Below are positions 13,862-22,774 of a stretch of 33,197 nt of DNA, in pieces. The position numbers were made by a program, and so were the translations under genes. The stretch comes from Clostridium sp. GTDB taxonomy: Bacteria; Bacteroidota; Bacteroidia; Bacteroidales; Bacteroidaceae. The DNA is taken from contig JAMPGY010000027.1 in NCBI GenBank assembly GCA_023663705.1, positions 1 through 33,197 on the forward strand, read 5' to 3'. A model generated the notes under the pieces. It was not told the origin of the DNA and searched no databases. It saw only the letters and a program-made list of their open reading frames with translations. Each line of letters starts with the position of its first letter. Position 1 is the stretch's first letter.

Positions 13862-16414
13862 ATGAATACACTGAAACGTTTGCTGCCCGACGCGGCGGCT
13901 GTGCTCTTCTTCGTAGCCATTGCCTTTGTCTACTTTTTCCATCCCGTGACGGAAGGACTCATCCTGTCCGGACACGACCACAGCGGAGGCATAGGAGCCG
14001 GCGTGGAGATGCAGGAGTATCGCGAACGCACGGGCGAACGCACCCGATGGACCAACACGCTGTTCTGCGGCATGCCCACCTATCAGATGTCGCCCAGCTA
14101 CCCGTCCACCGACCTGCTGGCCCGGGTGGAGACGGTGTATCAGCTGGGGCTGCCGGACGTGATGATGTATGTGTTCGTGCTGCTCACGGGATTCTACATC
14201 CTGCTGCGCTCACTGAAGTTCCGCGCCTGGATGGCCACGCTGGGCGCCGTGTTGTGGGCCTTCTCGTCCTACTTCTTCATCATCATCGGAGCCGGACATA
14301 TCTGGAAACTGATGGTGCTGGCCTTCATCCCGCCCACCGTGGCGGGCATGGTGCTCTGCTACCGGGGCCGCTACCTGTGGGGAGCCGTGGTGACGGCATT
14401 CTTCATGGCACTGCAGATTTTCTCCAACCACGTGCAGATGACGTATTACTTCCTGCCCGTGTTCGCACTGATGGCGCTGGCCTACCTGATTGAGGCGCTG
14501 CGCAAGGGGGAGCTGGCCGCATGGGCCAAGGGCACGGCCGTGTTTGCCGTGGCCGCCCTGCTGGGCGTGTGTATCAATCTGTCCAACCTCTACCACACGT
14601 ATGAATACAGCAAGGAGAGCATGCGCGGCCCCAGCGAGCTGACACAGAAAGCCGGCAAGGACCCTGCCACCGCCACGGGCAGCGGACTGGACAAGGACTA
14701 CATCACGGCATGGAGCTACGGCCTGGGAGAGACATGGACCTTCCTGGTGCCCAACACCAAAGGCGGTGCCTCGCAATTGCCCCTTGCGGCCAACGAACAT
14801 GCACGCAGGAAGGCCCGCGCGGAATATTCGTTCGTCACGGGCCAACTGGGGCAATACTGGGGCGACCAGCCCGGCACGAGCGGTCCGGTGTATGTGGGAG
14901 CCTTTGTGCTGATGCTCTTCGTGCTGGGGCTGTTCATCGTGCGCGGCCCCATGAAGTGGTGCCTGCTGGCGGCCACCGTGCTGTCCGTGCTCCTGTCGTG
15001 GGGACACAACTTCATGTGGCTGACCGACCTCTTTATCGACCACGTGCCGATGTACAATAAATTCCGCACCGTAGCCTCCATACTCGTGGTGGCCGAGTTT
15101 ACCATCCCCCTGCTGGCCATGCTGGCATTGAAGAAGATTGCGGACGAGCCCGACACGCTGAGAAACAACCTGCGCGCCGTGTACATCAGCTTCGGTCTGA
15201 CCGGAGGCATGGCTCTGCTCTTCGCCCTGATGCCTGACGTATTCTTCGGCACGTATATCTCGCAAAACGAACTGGCCATGTTGCAGAACGCCGGTGCACA
15301 GAACCCCGAACTGGGGCAGATGCTGCCCGGCCTGATAGCCAACATCGAGGACATGCGGCGCGCCATCTTCACGGCCGACGCCTGGCGCAGTTGTGCCATC
15401 GTCACGGTGGGACTGCTCCTGCTGCTGGCCTACAACCTGCGCAAGCTCAATGCCGGCTGGCTGACCGCCGGCCTGCTGGTCCTCTGTCTGTTCGATATGT
15501 GGCAGGTGAACAAACGCTACCTCAACGACGACATGTTTGTGAGCCCGCGCCGCCAGGCCCGTGATTTCAGTCCCACGGCCACCGATGAGTATATCCTGCA
15601 GGATCCCGACGCCTACTACCGTGTGCTGAACATGGCCGGCAACACGTTTAACGAGAGCAACACGTCCTACCACCACAAGAGCGTGGGCGGATACCATCCC
15701 GCCAAGTTGCGCCGCTATCAGGAGATGATCAACGAGCACATCCAACCCGAGGAATCGGCCTTCATGGACGCCGTCATCGAGACCGGCGCACAGCTGGACT
15801 CCATCAACGGCGATTCGCTCTTCCCCGTGCTGAACATGCTCAACGTGAAGTATGTGATCCTGCCGCTGAAAGACGGACAGACCATGCCCGTGATGAACCC
15901 GCATGCCGCAGGCAACGGATGGTTTGCCGCCCAACTGCGCTACGTGGACAATGCCGACGAGGAAATCATGGCGCTTCATGAGGTGAATCCGCGCCGGACG
16001 GCTGTGGCCGACAAGCGGTTTGCCGACGTGCTGGGCGAGGCCTACACACAGGCCGCAAGCGACTCTACGGCTTCCGTCGTCCTCACCCGTTACGATGCCA
16101 ACGCCCTCTCCTACGAAGTAAACTCCGCACAGGGTGGCGTGGCCGTATTCTCCGATGTGTACTATCCGGGCTGGACGGCCACCGTGGACGGCACACCCAC
16201 CGATGTGGCCCGTGTGGACTACATCCTGCGCGCCATCCGTCTGCAACCGGGCACCCACAAGGTGGAGTTCCGATTCGACCCGCAGAGCCTCCACATCACC
16301 GAGGCCATCGCCCACACGGCCCTGGTTCTGTTGCTGGTGCTGACACTCGGTCTGTCCGGCTATTCGCTCTACAAGCAACGCAAGAATACAGACAACCCAC
16401 AGACGGAGGCATGA
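13862..16414 (+). CDS. YfhO family membrane protein
   Basis: An 850-residue polytopic inner-membrane protein of the YfhO family (GT-C-like fold). YfhO proteins of Firmicutes help glycosylate lipoteichoic acid; in Bacteroidales the role is not established, and transfer of a lipid-linked sugar to an envelope polymer is the usual guess. An N-terminal helix (about 8-26) precedes a periplasmic loop with SGHDHSGGIGAGVEMQEYRERTG (its acidic/His residues are where GT-C enzymes bind metal or donor), then a dozen or so membrane helices to about residue 560. The C-terminal soluble part ends with the typical VFSDVYYPGWTATVDG and a final membrane helix. The start at 13862 gives this N-terminus; the open frame upstream includes the rpsO terminator. 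Its stop overlaps the next start by ATGA. Confidence 0.88.
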   Translation: MNTLKRLLPDAAAVLFFVAIAFVYFFHPVTEGLILSGHDHSGGIGAGVEMQEYRERTGERTRWTNTLFCGMPTYQMSPSYPSTDLLARVETVYQLGLPDVMMYVFVLLTGFYILLRSLKFRAWMATLGAVLWAFSSYFFIIIGAGHIWKLMVLAFIPPTVAGMVLCYRGRYLWGAVVTAFFMALQIFSNHVQMTYYFLPVFALMALAYLIEALRKGELAAWAKGTAVFAVAALLGVCINLSNLYHTYEYSKESMRGPSELTQKAGKDPATATGSGLDKDYITAWSYGLGETWTFLVPNTKGGASQLPLAANEHARRKARAEYSFVTGQLGQYWGDQPGTSGPVYVGAFVLMLFVLGLFIVRGPMKWCLLAATVLSVLLSWGHNFMWLTDLFIDHVPMYNKFRTVASILVVAEFTIPLLAMLALKKIADEPDTLRNNLRAVYISFGLTGGMALLFALMPDVFFGTYISQNELAMLQNAGAQNPELGQMLPGLIANIEDMRRAIFTADAWRSCAIVTVGLLLLLAYNLRKLNAGWLTAGLLVLCLFDMWQVNKRYLNDDMFVSPRRQARDFSPTATDEYILQDPDAYYRVLNMAGNTFNESNTSYHHKSVGGYHPAKLRRYQEMINEHIQPEESAFMDAVIETGAQLDSINGDSLFPVLNMLNVKYVILPLKDGQTMPVMNPHAAGNGWFAAQLRYVDNADEEIMALHEVNPRRTAVADKRFADVLGEAYTQAASDSTASVVLTRYDANALSYEVNSAQGGVAVFSDVYYPGWTATVDGTPTDVARVDYILRAIRLQPGTHKVEFRFDPQSLHITEAIAHTALVLLLVLTLGLSGYSLYKQRKNTDNPQTEA

Positions 16415-16870
16415 AACGAAGCAGCTCCCCCATCCGATGGCTACTGACCGTCCACCTGACGGCTTTGGCCGTGCTCAGTCTGTTCCGCCTGCTTCTGCTG
16501 GCGCTCAACCGGTCCGACACCGGCACGGAAACAGGCCTCATCCTGCGTGCCCTGCTCATGGGCGTGCGTTTCGACAACGCCGTGTGCTGCTATGTGCTCA
16601 TCCTGCCCGCCGCCGTATTGACGGCCACCGCGCCCTTTCCCCGTGTCCTGAAGGCCTGCGGCAAGGCCATGACCGCATGGACCTGCGCGCTGCTGTCGGC
16701 GGTGATGCTCATCGCCGCCGCCGACATTCCCTACTATCACAACTTCTCCAAGCGCATCAACGCCTCCATCTGGAACTGGCTGGACGAGCCGGCCTTCGTG
16801 GCCGACATGGCGCTGCAGGAACGGTCGCTGCTGGCCTATCTGCTGGCGGGCGCCGCGGCGGCGGTGGCTC
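16411..16870 (+). pseudogene. LTA-synthase-like protein, N-terminal membrane part (frameshifted)
   Basis: The first about 150 codons encode four membrane helices (WLLTVHLTALAVLSLFRLLL, then AVCCYVLILPAAVLTA, then the TAWTCALLSAVMLIAAADI region, then LLAYLLAGAAAAVA) plus the family loop IPYYHNFSKRINASIWNWLDEP. This is the normal N-terminal part of Bacteroidales LTA-synthase-like proteins. The catalytic part continues in the next frame (+1) from near 16871, so this frame is coherent only to somewhere between 16855 and 16915 and then runs on as nonsense. The start codon overlaps the YfhO stop by 4 bp (ATGA), implying coupled translation. The break lies beside a GCG/CGG-rich run; a sequencing error cannot be excluded. 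Confidence 0.75.
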
Positions 16871-18337
16871 GTGCCCGACGGCACAAGCCACCGCCCGTGT
16901 TGGACGGCTCCCCTGGCCGTGGCGCTCGTGGTGCCCCTCTACGTGCTCGGCATACGCGGCCGGCTGGAGGTGAAGTCGCCCCTGCGCATCGGCACGTCCT
17001 ACTTCTGCGCCAATCCCTTTCTCAACCAACTGGGACAGAATGCGGCCTTCGTGCTCCTGCGCACCTCTATGGACATGGGCAAACGCGACCGGCAACACCT
17101 CGACTACATGCCCGCAGGCGAGGCAGTGACGCTCATCCGCACGGAGCTGGGACTGAGCGGCGAACCCGCCGACAGCCTGCGACCGCTGGCCCGGACGGTG
17201 GTGCCCCAAGGCACCCCCACACGCCAGAACGTGGTGGTGATACTCATGGAGAGCATGGCGCTCCACTACATCGGGGATCCCTCGCTGACCCCGTTTCTCA
17301 ACAGCCTCATCCGGCGCTCGGACTACTACACCCACGCCTTCTCGGCCGGCATCCACACCATGAACGGCCTGGCCGCCACCTTCTTTGCCGAACCGGCGCT
17401 GATGAACCAGCATCCGTTCAAAACCAATCAGATACAACGTCAGCAGTCGCTCCCGGAGGAACTGCGCAGACGGGGGTACCGGACGTATTACTTCACCACA
17501 CACGACGAACAGTTCGACAATGTGGCCGGCTATCTGCTGGCCAACGATGTGGAACACATCATCTCCAAAAAGGATTATCCCGAAGAGGAAATACTGAGCA
17601 GCAGCCTCGGCTGTGCCGACGACTACCTCTTCCGCCACGGCATAGGCGTGCTCAACCGTGCGGCGGAACAGGGCGACACTCCCTTCCTCGGTGTGTTTCT
17701 CACCATCAACAACCACCCGCCCTATACCGTACCGCCCTACTACAAGGCACGCCATAGGGACATGGAGGAACAAGTGGTGGAATATGCCGACTGGGCGTTG
17801 AGCGAGTTTTTCCGTCTGGCCGAACAGGAGCCGTGGTACGGGAACACGCTCTTCGTGCTGACGGGCGACCACGGGCGGGTGCAGAGCGGTGAACCCTACG
17901 ATGTGTCGCTGGCCTACCACCGCATCCCGCTCTGCTTCTTCGATCCCACCCACACCGCCGGAAGCGTCCGGCACGGTCTGGCTCTGCAGAACGACGTTTT
18001 CCCCACCGTGATGGGGCGCCTCAATCTGCCCTGGACGAACACCACCACCGGAATCGACCTGGAGCGGGACAGCCACCGCTACGTATGCTTCTCGTCGGAC
18101 AACGCCTATGCCTGCGTGGACAGCACACACTACTACGTATGCCGCGACACAGGACTGAAAACACTCTACGACTATACAAAAGAAGACGGACGGGACCTGT
18201 TGGCCATGCCCGACAGCCGGGCCGAAGAAAAGAAACAGCTGGCCGAGCGGATGGATTCGCTGGCACGGGCTTATCTGCAAACGGGGCAACATCTGGTGGA
18301 TCTGCGCATACGCAGCAACGAATCCACACCCCGATAA
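16871..18337 (+). CDS. LTA-synthase-like sulfatase-fold phosphoglycerol transferase, catalytic part
   Basis: About 488 codons hold the extracytoplasmic sulfatase-fold domain of the alkaline-phosphatase superfamily, preceded by one last membrane helix (WTAPLAVALVVPLYVLGIRG). Numbering from 16871: NVVVILMES (120-128) gives the metal-binding Glu 127, and HTMNG (162-166) carries the probable catalytic Thr 163. TGDHGRVQSGEPYDVS supplies the Asp-His metal ligands. The family transfers phosphoglycerol (or related groups) to envelope glycans or lipids. Together with the upstream frame this is one gene of about 640 codons, usual for the family. The GTG at 16871 is only the first codon of an open frame and unlikely to be a true start, because it lies after three lost membrane helices. 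If the shift is real the enzyme is probably inactive in this strain. Confidence 0.8.
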   Translation: MPDGTSHRPCWTAPLAVALVVPLYVLGIRGRLEVKSPLRIGTSYFCANPFLNQLGQNAAFVLLRTSMDMGKRDRQHLDYMPAGEAVTLIRTELGLSGEPADSLRPLARTVVPQGTPTRQNVVVILMESMALHYIGDPSLTPFLNSLIRRSDYYTHAFSAGIHTMNGLAATFFAEPALMNQHPFKTNQIQRQQSLPEELRRRGYRTYYFTTHDEQFDNVAGYLLANDVEHIISKKDYPEEEILSSSLGCADDYLFRHGIGVLNRAAEQGDTPFLGVFLTINNHPPYTVPPYYKARHRDMEEQVVEYADWALSEFFRLAEQEPWYGNTLFVLTGDHGRVQSGEPYDVSLAYHRIPLCFFDPTHTAGSVRHGLALQNDVFPTVMGRLNLPWTNTTTGIDLERDSHRYVCFSSDNAYACVDSTHYYVCRDTGLKTLYDYTKEDGRDLLAMPDSRAEEKKQLAERMDSLARAYLQTGQHLVDLRIRSNESTPR

Positions 18338-18411
18338 GGCTCGCAAGGCGGGCTGCACCGGCTTCTCCCCCTTCCACCCCCTGCCCGGTCATCCGAATCG
18401 GTTTATAAACG

Positions 18412-18451
18412 AAATTACGCAGGCGCGCCCGGCACCTGCGTAATTTTTTTT
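18412..18451. terminator. Bidirectional terminator between the sulfatase-fold gene and argD
   Basis: A 12-bp perfect stem (18412-18423 AAATTACGCAGG with 18435-18446) is followed on the plus strand by a run of eight Ts (18444-18451). It serves the rightward operon well and, by symmetry, may also stop argD transcripts. Confidence 0.88.
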
Positions 18452-18464
18452 CCAGTATCTGCTT

Positions 18465-19604
18465 CTATACACGTTCCGTCATCGCCCGCCGGAAGCGTTG
18501 CAGGAAGTCGTCCGCCTCGGCCATGGACAGGCACAGCGGCGGCAACAGGCGCAGCACATTCGTACCGCTGCATCCGGTGAAGCAGTGCTCCTCGAACAGC
18601 AGGCGGCTCCGCACCTCCTTGTAAGGCACGTCGAGTTCCACACCGATCATGAGTCCGCATCCGCGCACATCCGTCACATGGGGCAGACGGAGCGCTTTGA
18701 TGCCCTTGATAAGGTGCTCGCCCACACGGGCTGCATTGTCGACCAACCGTTCCTGCTCCATCACGTCTATCACCGCCAATGCTGCGGCACAGGCCAGGTG
18801 GTTGCCGCCGAACGTGGTGCCCAACTGACCGTAGACAGCCGTGAAACGGGGCGAGATGAGCACACCGCCCATGGGAAATCCGTTGGCGATGCCCTTGGCC
18901 ACCGTGATGATGTCCGGACGGATGCCCAGATGCTGATGGGCAAAGAACTTGCCGGAACGTCCGTATCCGCACTGTATCTCGTCGCAGATAAGCACCGTGC
19001 CGGTCTCGTCGCACAGGCGCCTCAACTCCCGGGCAAACCCGGGTGTCACCATGCGGATACCGCCCACACCCTGTATGCACTCGATGAGCACGGCACAGAC
19101 ATCGCCCTTCGACAGCTCGCGACGGAAAGCCTCAATATCGTTGATGGGCAGATAGGTGACATGTCCGTTGGCATTGACGGGGGCGATAATCTTGGGGTTG
19201 TGTGTGGCCTCCACAGCGAGCGATGTGCGCCCGTGGAATGCCTTCTCAAACGTCAGCACACGGGTGCGGCCGTTGGTAAACGAAGCCAGCTTCAGCGCAT
19301 TTTCGTTGGCCTCGGCTCCGCTGTTGATCAGAAACAGCCGGTAGTCCTCGTATCCGCAGAGCCGTCCGAGACGTTCGGCCAATTCCTCCTGCAGACGATT
19401 GACCACGGAATTGGAATAGAATCCCAACTGTCCCAGTTGTTGCGACACCTTGTTGATATAATGAGGATGGCAATGCCCGATGCTGATCACAGCGTGCCCG
19501 CCATAAAGATCCAGATACTCTTGTCCGCGGTCGTCCCACACGCGGCATCCCTGCCCTTTGACGATGTTTACATCGAACAAGGGATATACGTCGAATAGTT
19601 TCAT
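18465..19604 (-). CDS. argD: Acetylornithine/succinylornithine aminotransferase
   Basis: A 379-residue class III PLP aminotransferase catalysing the ornithine-forming transamination of arginine synthesis. Visible parts: YLDLYGGHAVISIGHCHPHY (30-49), INSGAEANENALKLA (93-107), FHGRTSLA (123-130), CDEIQCGYGRSGKFFA (207-222, D208 binds the PLP pyridine) and the Schiff-base lysine in TVAKGIANGFPMGG (K237). Bacteroides species are known to use N-succinylated intermediates with a succinylornithine transcarbamylase, so the natural substrate here may be N-succinylornithine. The start at 19604 (MKLFDVYP) fits the family; longer frames upstream run into argC. Only 2 bp separate it from argC, and it is the last gene of the operon. 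Confidence 0.95.
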   Translation of the reverse strand: MKLFDVYPLFDVNIVKGQGCRVWDDRGQEYLDLYGGHAVISIGHCHPHYINKVSQQLGQLGFYSNSVVNRLQEELAERLGRLCGYEDYRLFLINSGAEANENALKLASFTNGRTRVLTFEKAFHGRTSLAVEATHNPKIIAPVNANGHVTYLPINDIEAFRRELSKGDVCAVLIECIQGVGGIRMVTPGFARELRRLCDETGTVLICDEIQCGYGRSGKFFAHQHLGIRPDIITVAKGIANGFPMGGVLISPRFTAVYGQLGTTFGGNHLACAAALAVIDVMEQERLVDNAARVGEHLIKGIKALRLPHVTDVRGCGLMIGVELDVPYKEVRSRLLFEEHCFTGCSGTNVLRLLPPLCLSMAEADDFLQRFRRAMTERV

Positions 19605-19606
19605 AA

Positions 19607-20626
19607 TCAAAATGCTGATGCTTTCAGATTCAGTCCGGCACGTTCGTCCAGCCCGAACATGATGTTCATATTCTGCACGGCCTGCCCCACGGCTCCCTTC
19701 AACAGGTTGTCGATGCACGACGTGATGAGCAGTTTGTCGCCATACTTGTCGCAATGCACAAGCGCCTTGTTGGTGTTCACCACCTGTTTCAGGTCGATCG
19801 GCCCGTCGCTGTAGTGGGTGAAGGGCTCGCCGGCATAAAAGTCCTTGTACGCCGCCACAATGTCTTCCATCGGCGCCTGGGTGCGCACCACCTCGGTGGC
19901 AAAAATGCCACGGGCAAAGTCGCCCCGGTAAGGGATGAAATCAATGTCGGCTTCCAGAGTGCCCTGCACCTGACGCAGGCTTTGCTTGATCTCGGGCACG
20001 TGCTGGTGGGTGAAGGCCTTGTAGATGCTCATGTTGCCCGCACGCCACGAGAAGTGGGTGGCAGCCGTCGGTTTCTGTCCGGCTCCGGTGGAACCGGTGA
20101 TGGCGTTGACGGACACATCCTCCGTGATGAGCCCCATCCGGGCTGCCGGAAGCAGTCCCAGCTGGATGCACGTGGCGAAACAGCCGGGGTTGGCCACATG
20201 CTGTGCCCGGGCGATGCGTTCGCGGTTGATCTCGGGGAGTCCGTACACGTAGTCGTTGCCGGGAGCGGCCAGACGGAAATCCTGCGCCAGGTCGATGATT
20301 TTCACACGGGCGGGGATGGTGTGTTCCTTCAGAAAGGCCTCGCTCTTGCCGTGACCGAAGCAGAAGAAGAGCACATCGATGGCCTCGAAAGGCATCTCGG
20401 ACGTAAAGGTCAGATCGGTCTCGCCCCACAGGCCGCCGTGCACGTCGGCCACGGGATTGCCGGCATTGCTCTCGCTGTTGGCAAATACGATCTCGGCCTG
20501 CGGATGATTGAGCAGCAGGCGGATAAGTTCGCCGCCGGTGTATCCGGCAGCGCCCAATATGCCCACCCGGCACTTCGGCTTCTGCGGGCTTCCGCCCTGG
20601 GGGGATGTTATTGTATTGTCACACAT
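19607..20626 (-). CDS. argC: N-acetyl(succinyl)-gamma-glutamyl-phosphate reductase
   Basis: A 339-residue NADPH-dependent reductase, third step of ornithine synthesis. The N-terminal nucleotide-binding motif is VGILGAAGYTGGELIRLL (21-38), and the catalytic cysteine is in VANPGCFATC (C149). GSTGAGQKPT lies in the substrate-binding region, with FIPYRGDFARGIFAT further on. A roughly 17-residue Ser/Pro/Lys-rich N-terminal extension precedes the family start; an alternative start is not obvious, since no closer ATG lies before the Rossmann motif. It is 12 bp after pspC and 2 bp before argD. Substrate may be N-succinyl rather than N-acetyl, as for argD. Confidence 0.95.
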   Translation of the reverse strand: MCDNTITSPQGGSPQKPKCRVGILGAAGYTGGELIRLLLNHPQAEIVFANSESNAGNPVADVHGGLWGETDLTFTSEMPFEAIDVLFFCFGHGKSEAFLKEHTIPARVKIIDLAQDFRLAAPGNDYVYGLPEINRERIARAQHVANPGCFATCIQLGLLPAARMGLITEDVSVNAITGSTGAGQKPTAATHFSWRAGNMSIYKAFTHQHVPEIKQSLRQVQGTLEADIDFIPYRGDFARGIFATEVVRTQAPMEDIVAAYKDFYAGEPFTHYSDGPIDLKQVVNTNKALVHCDKYGDKLLITSCIDNLLKGAVGQAVQNMNIMFGLDERAGLNLKASAF

Positions 20627-20638
20627 AGTCTTTTCTCT

Positions 20639-20830
20639 TTATATATTGTTTTCGCGCGGAGCGAGCAACCAGATCAGCAGATAGACCCACAGTCCCATCG
20701 TGCCACACCAGATGAGGGCGAACACAGCGATGCGTACGAGCAGCGGGTCGACACCGAAGTAGTCGGCCAGTCCGCCGCACACGCCGCCTATCTTCTTGTC
20801 GCGGTCGGATAAATAAAATTGTTTGTTCAT
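20639..20830 (-). CDS. PspC domain protein inside the arginine operon
   Basis: A 63-residue protein consisting of one PspC domain: the signature RDKKIGGVCGGLADYFGVDPLLVRIA (10-35) is followed by one membrane helix (VFALIWCGTMGLWVYLLIWLLA, 36-57) and a short charged tail. PspC proteins sit in the inner membrane and sense envelope stress together with PspA in Proteobacteria; in Bacteroidetes similar short proteins are frequent but their role is not established. Here it is in the same direction as argG and argC, 30 bp after the first and 12 bp before the second. It is therefore almost certainly on the same transcript, with no visible link to arginine. Confidence 0.93.
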   Translation of the reverse strand: MNKQFYLSDRDKKIGGVCGGLADYFGVDPLLVRIAVFALIWCGTMGLWVYLLIWLLAPRENNI

Positions 20831-20860
20831 TACCGAATAGGGGATTTCATCATAACCGTG

Positions 20861-22060
20861 CTACTTTCTCTCGTCCGGATGGAGTGAATAGTAGGCACGC
20901 AGCGGGGTGCTGGTCACCTTGATGAATCCCTTGGCCTCATCGCTGGTCCATCCCTTCTGCGTCTCACCATACTCGCCGAACTTGTTCTTCACCAGGTCGT
21001 CGGGCGTGTCCACACCCACGGTCTGGAATCCGTAGGGACGCAGCTCCAGGGTAACCGTTCCGTTCACGTTGCGCTGTGAGGAGGTGAGCATGGCCTCGAT
21101 GTCCGGCATCACCGGTTCGAGATATTGGCTCTCGTGGAGGAACATGCCGTACCAGTTGGCCACCTGATCCTTCCAATATTGCTGCCACTTGGACAGGGTG
21201 TACTTCTCCAGGAAGCGGTGGGCGGCGATGATGAGCATGGGAGCGGCGGCCTCAAAGCCCACACGTCCCTTGATGCCGATGATGGTGTCGCCCACATGGC
21301 AGTCGCGGCCGATGGCATAGGCGGCACCTATCTCTTCCACCTTCTGTATGGCCGCTATCTTGTCGGCAAACTCCTCGCCGTTGACGGAGCACAGCTCGCC
21401 CTGCCTGAAGCCGAGGCTCAACGTCTCCGGCTCGCTCTTGGTGGGATGCTTCAGGTAGGCGCTCTCGGGCAGTCCCTGTTTGGAATCGAGCAACTCACCT
21501 CCACAGATACTGGTGCCCCAGATGCCCACATTGTAGGAGTACTTCAACTTGGTGAAGTCGGCCGTGAAACCGTGGGCATTCAGATAGTCCACCTCTTCCT
21601 GACGGCTCAAGTTGCGGTCGCGGGTGAGCGTTATAATCTCCACGCCCGGCGCCATCACCAGGAAAGTCATGTCGAAACGGATCTGGTCGTTGCCGGCTCC
21701 GGTGGAACCGTGGGCAATGGCATCGGCACCGATCTCCTTGGCATAGCGTGCGATAGCGATAGCCTGAAAGATACGTTCGGAGCTGACGGAAATGGGATAG
21801 CAGTTGTTGCGCAGCACGTTGCCATACACCATATATTTGAGCGACTTCTCGTAATACTCCTGCATCACATCGAGCGTCACATATTTCACCGCACCCAGTT
21901 TGTAGGCATTTTCCTCGTTGGTTTTCAGTTGCTCCGCACTGAATCCGCCGGTGTTTGCACACGCTGCATACACTTCGTACCCCATCTCGCGGGTGAGATA
22001 CATCACGTTGTAGCTCGTGTCGAGTCCGCCACTGAACGCTACCACTACTTTCTTTGCCAT
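20861..22060 (-). CDS. argG: Argininosuccinate synthase
   Basis: A 399-residue enzyme joining citrulline and aspartate with ATP to give argininosuccinate. The ATP pyrophosphatase P-loop is AFSGGLDTS (8-16). GADAIAHGSTGAGNDQIRFD holds the family citrulline/aspartate-binding stretch. It is of the shorter, Bacteroidetes-type ASS lineage with GIWGTSICGGEL and a normal C-terminus (STPLRAYYSLHPDERK). The start directly precedes KKVVVAFSGG, as usual. It lies 38 bp after the GNAT gene and 30 bp before pspC in one operon. Confidence 0.97.
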   Translation of the reverse strand: MAKKVVVAFSGGLDTSYNVMYLTREMGYEVYAACANTGGFSAEQLKTNEENAYKLGAVKYVTLDVMQEYYEKSLKYMVYGNVLRNNCYPISVSSERIFQAIAIARYAKEIGADAIAHGSTGAGNDQIRFDMTFLVMAPGVEIITLTRDRNLSRQEEVDYLNAHGFTADFTKLKYSYNVGIWGTSICGGELLDSKQGLPESAYLKHPTKSEPETLSLGFRQGELCSVNGEEFADKIAAIQKVEEIGAAYAIGRDCHVGDTIIGIKGRVGFEAAAPMLIIAAHRFLEKYTLSKWQQYWKDQVANWYGMFLHESQYLEPVMPDIEAMLTSSQRNVNGTVTLELRPYGFQTVGVDTPDDLVKNKFGEYGETQKGWTSDEAKGFIKVTSTPLRAYYSLHPDERK

Positions 22061-22098
22061 AATCTATTCTTGTTTAGCTTTTTATTATTCTGTATCAG

Positions 22099-22758
22099 TC
22101 ATCTCAGGTCTCTCTCGGCCGCTTCCCGTGCCATCCTCACCACGTCCTCGGGCAACTCCACGGGGAGTTTGTCATCGGGATGAGCCTCCGGATCGTAGAG
22201 CATGGCCGTACACACACAGTATTTGCGTCCCGTGCGTTGCAGGATGTCGTAATTGATGCAGCACGGATGTTCGGGTGTGCCGCAACCTTTCCAATAAGCG
22301 TCGTCGTCAGTGAGCTCGGCAAAAGTGACGGGCACATAGCCCAGCGCCGTGTTGATCTTCATCACCGCGCTCTGGCTGGTCAGCCCGAACAGTTTTGCCT
22401 TGGGCCAGCGCAGACGGGACAGCGTGAAGGCCGTGCGCTTGATGCGCGTGGCCAGATGGTGCTTGCGGAACTTCTCCACCACAATCAGACCGGAGTTGGC
22501 CACATAGGCTTTGTTGCCCCAACTCTCGATGTAGCAGAAGCCGGCAAACTCCTCGTTCCCGCCCTCACCGGCCAGCGCGATGACCGCCTTGCGTTCCTTC
22601 ATCTTGGTGGCCAGATATTCGTGGGTGCGGGAAGCGATGCCCGACCCTCTTTTCTTGGCCGAATCGGTGATTGTGGCCAGGATGATGTCTACGTATTTCT
22701 CGTGGCTGGCATCGGCCACCACCACTCTTATTCCATCGTTGTATTGTTCGTTTTCCAT
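22099..22758 (-). CDS. GNAT acyltransferase of the arginine operon
   Basis: A 219-residue GNAT-fold protein. The acetyl-CoA pocket is seen as GLIVVEKFRKHHLATRIKRTAF (92-113), where a V-x-x-x-x-R-x-x-G/H-x-A-like pattern replaces the canonical Q/RxxGxG/A. Upstream strands include VIALAGEGGNEEFAGFCYIESW, and TSQSAVMKINTALGYVPVTF is the motif-B-like end. A Cys-rich tail (GCGTPEHPCCINYDILQRTGRKYCVC) may bind metal. It lies between argR and argG with spacings of 16 and 38 bp. Bacteroides lack a classical argA, and a GNAT at this exact operon position is a good candidate for the first acylation of glutamate (N-acetyl- or N-succinylglutamate). That is an inference from position; the fold assignment is firmer. 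Confidence 0.85.
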   Translation of the reverse strand: MENEQYNDGIRVVVADASHEKYVDIILATITDSAKKRGSGIASRTHEYLATKMKERKAVIALAGEGGNEEFAGFCYIESWGNKAYVANSGLIVVEKFRKHHLATRIKRTAFTLSRLRWPKAKLFGLTSQSAVMKINTALGYVPVTFAELTDDDAYWKGCGTPEHPCCINYDILQRTGRKYCVCTAMLYDPEAHPDDKLPVELPEDVVRMAREAAERDLR

Positions 22759-22774
22759 TGCGTCTTTTCGCTTT

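Noticed and set aside
14210-16378. Long leftward open frame opposite the YfhO gene
   Set aside because: Composition is rich in Gly, His and Val with no domain; the plus-strand protein is coherent and has membrane helices.
16871-16873. GTG at 16871 as a true start of a separate sulfatase-fold gene
   Set aside because: It would remove the first membrane helices that are intact in the adjacent frame; a frameshift is the simpler reading.
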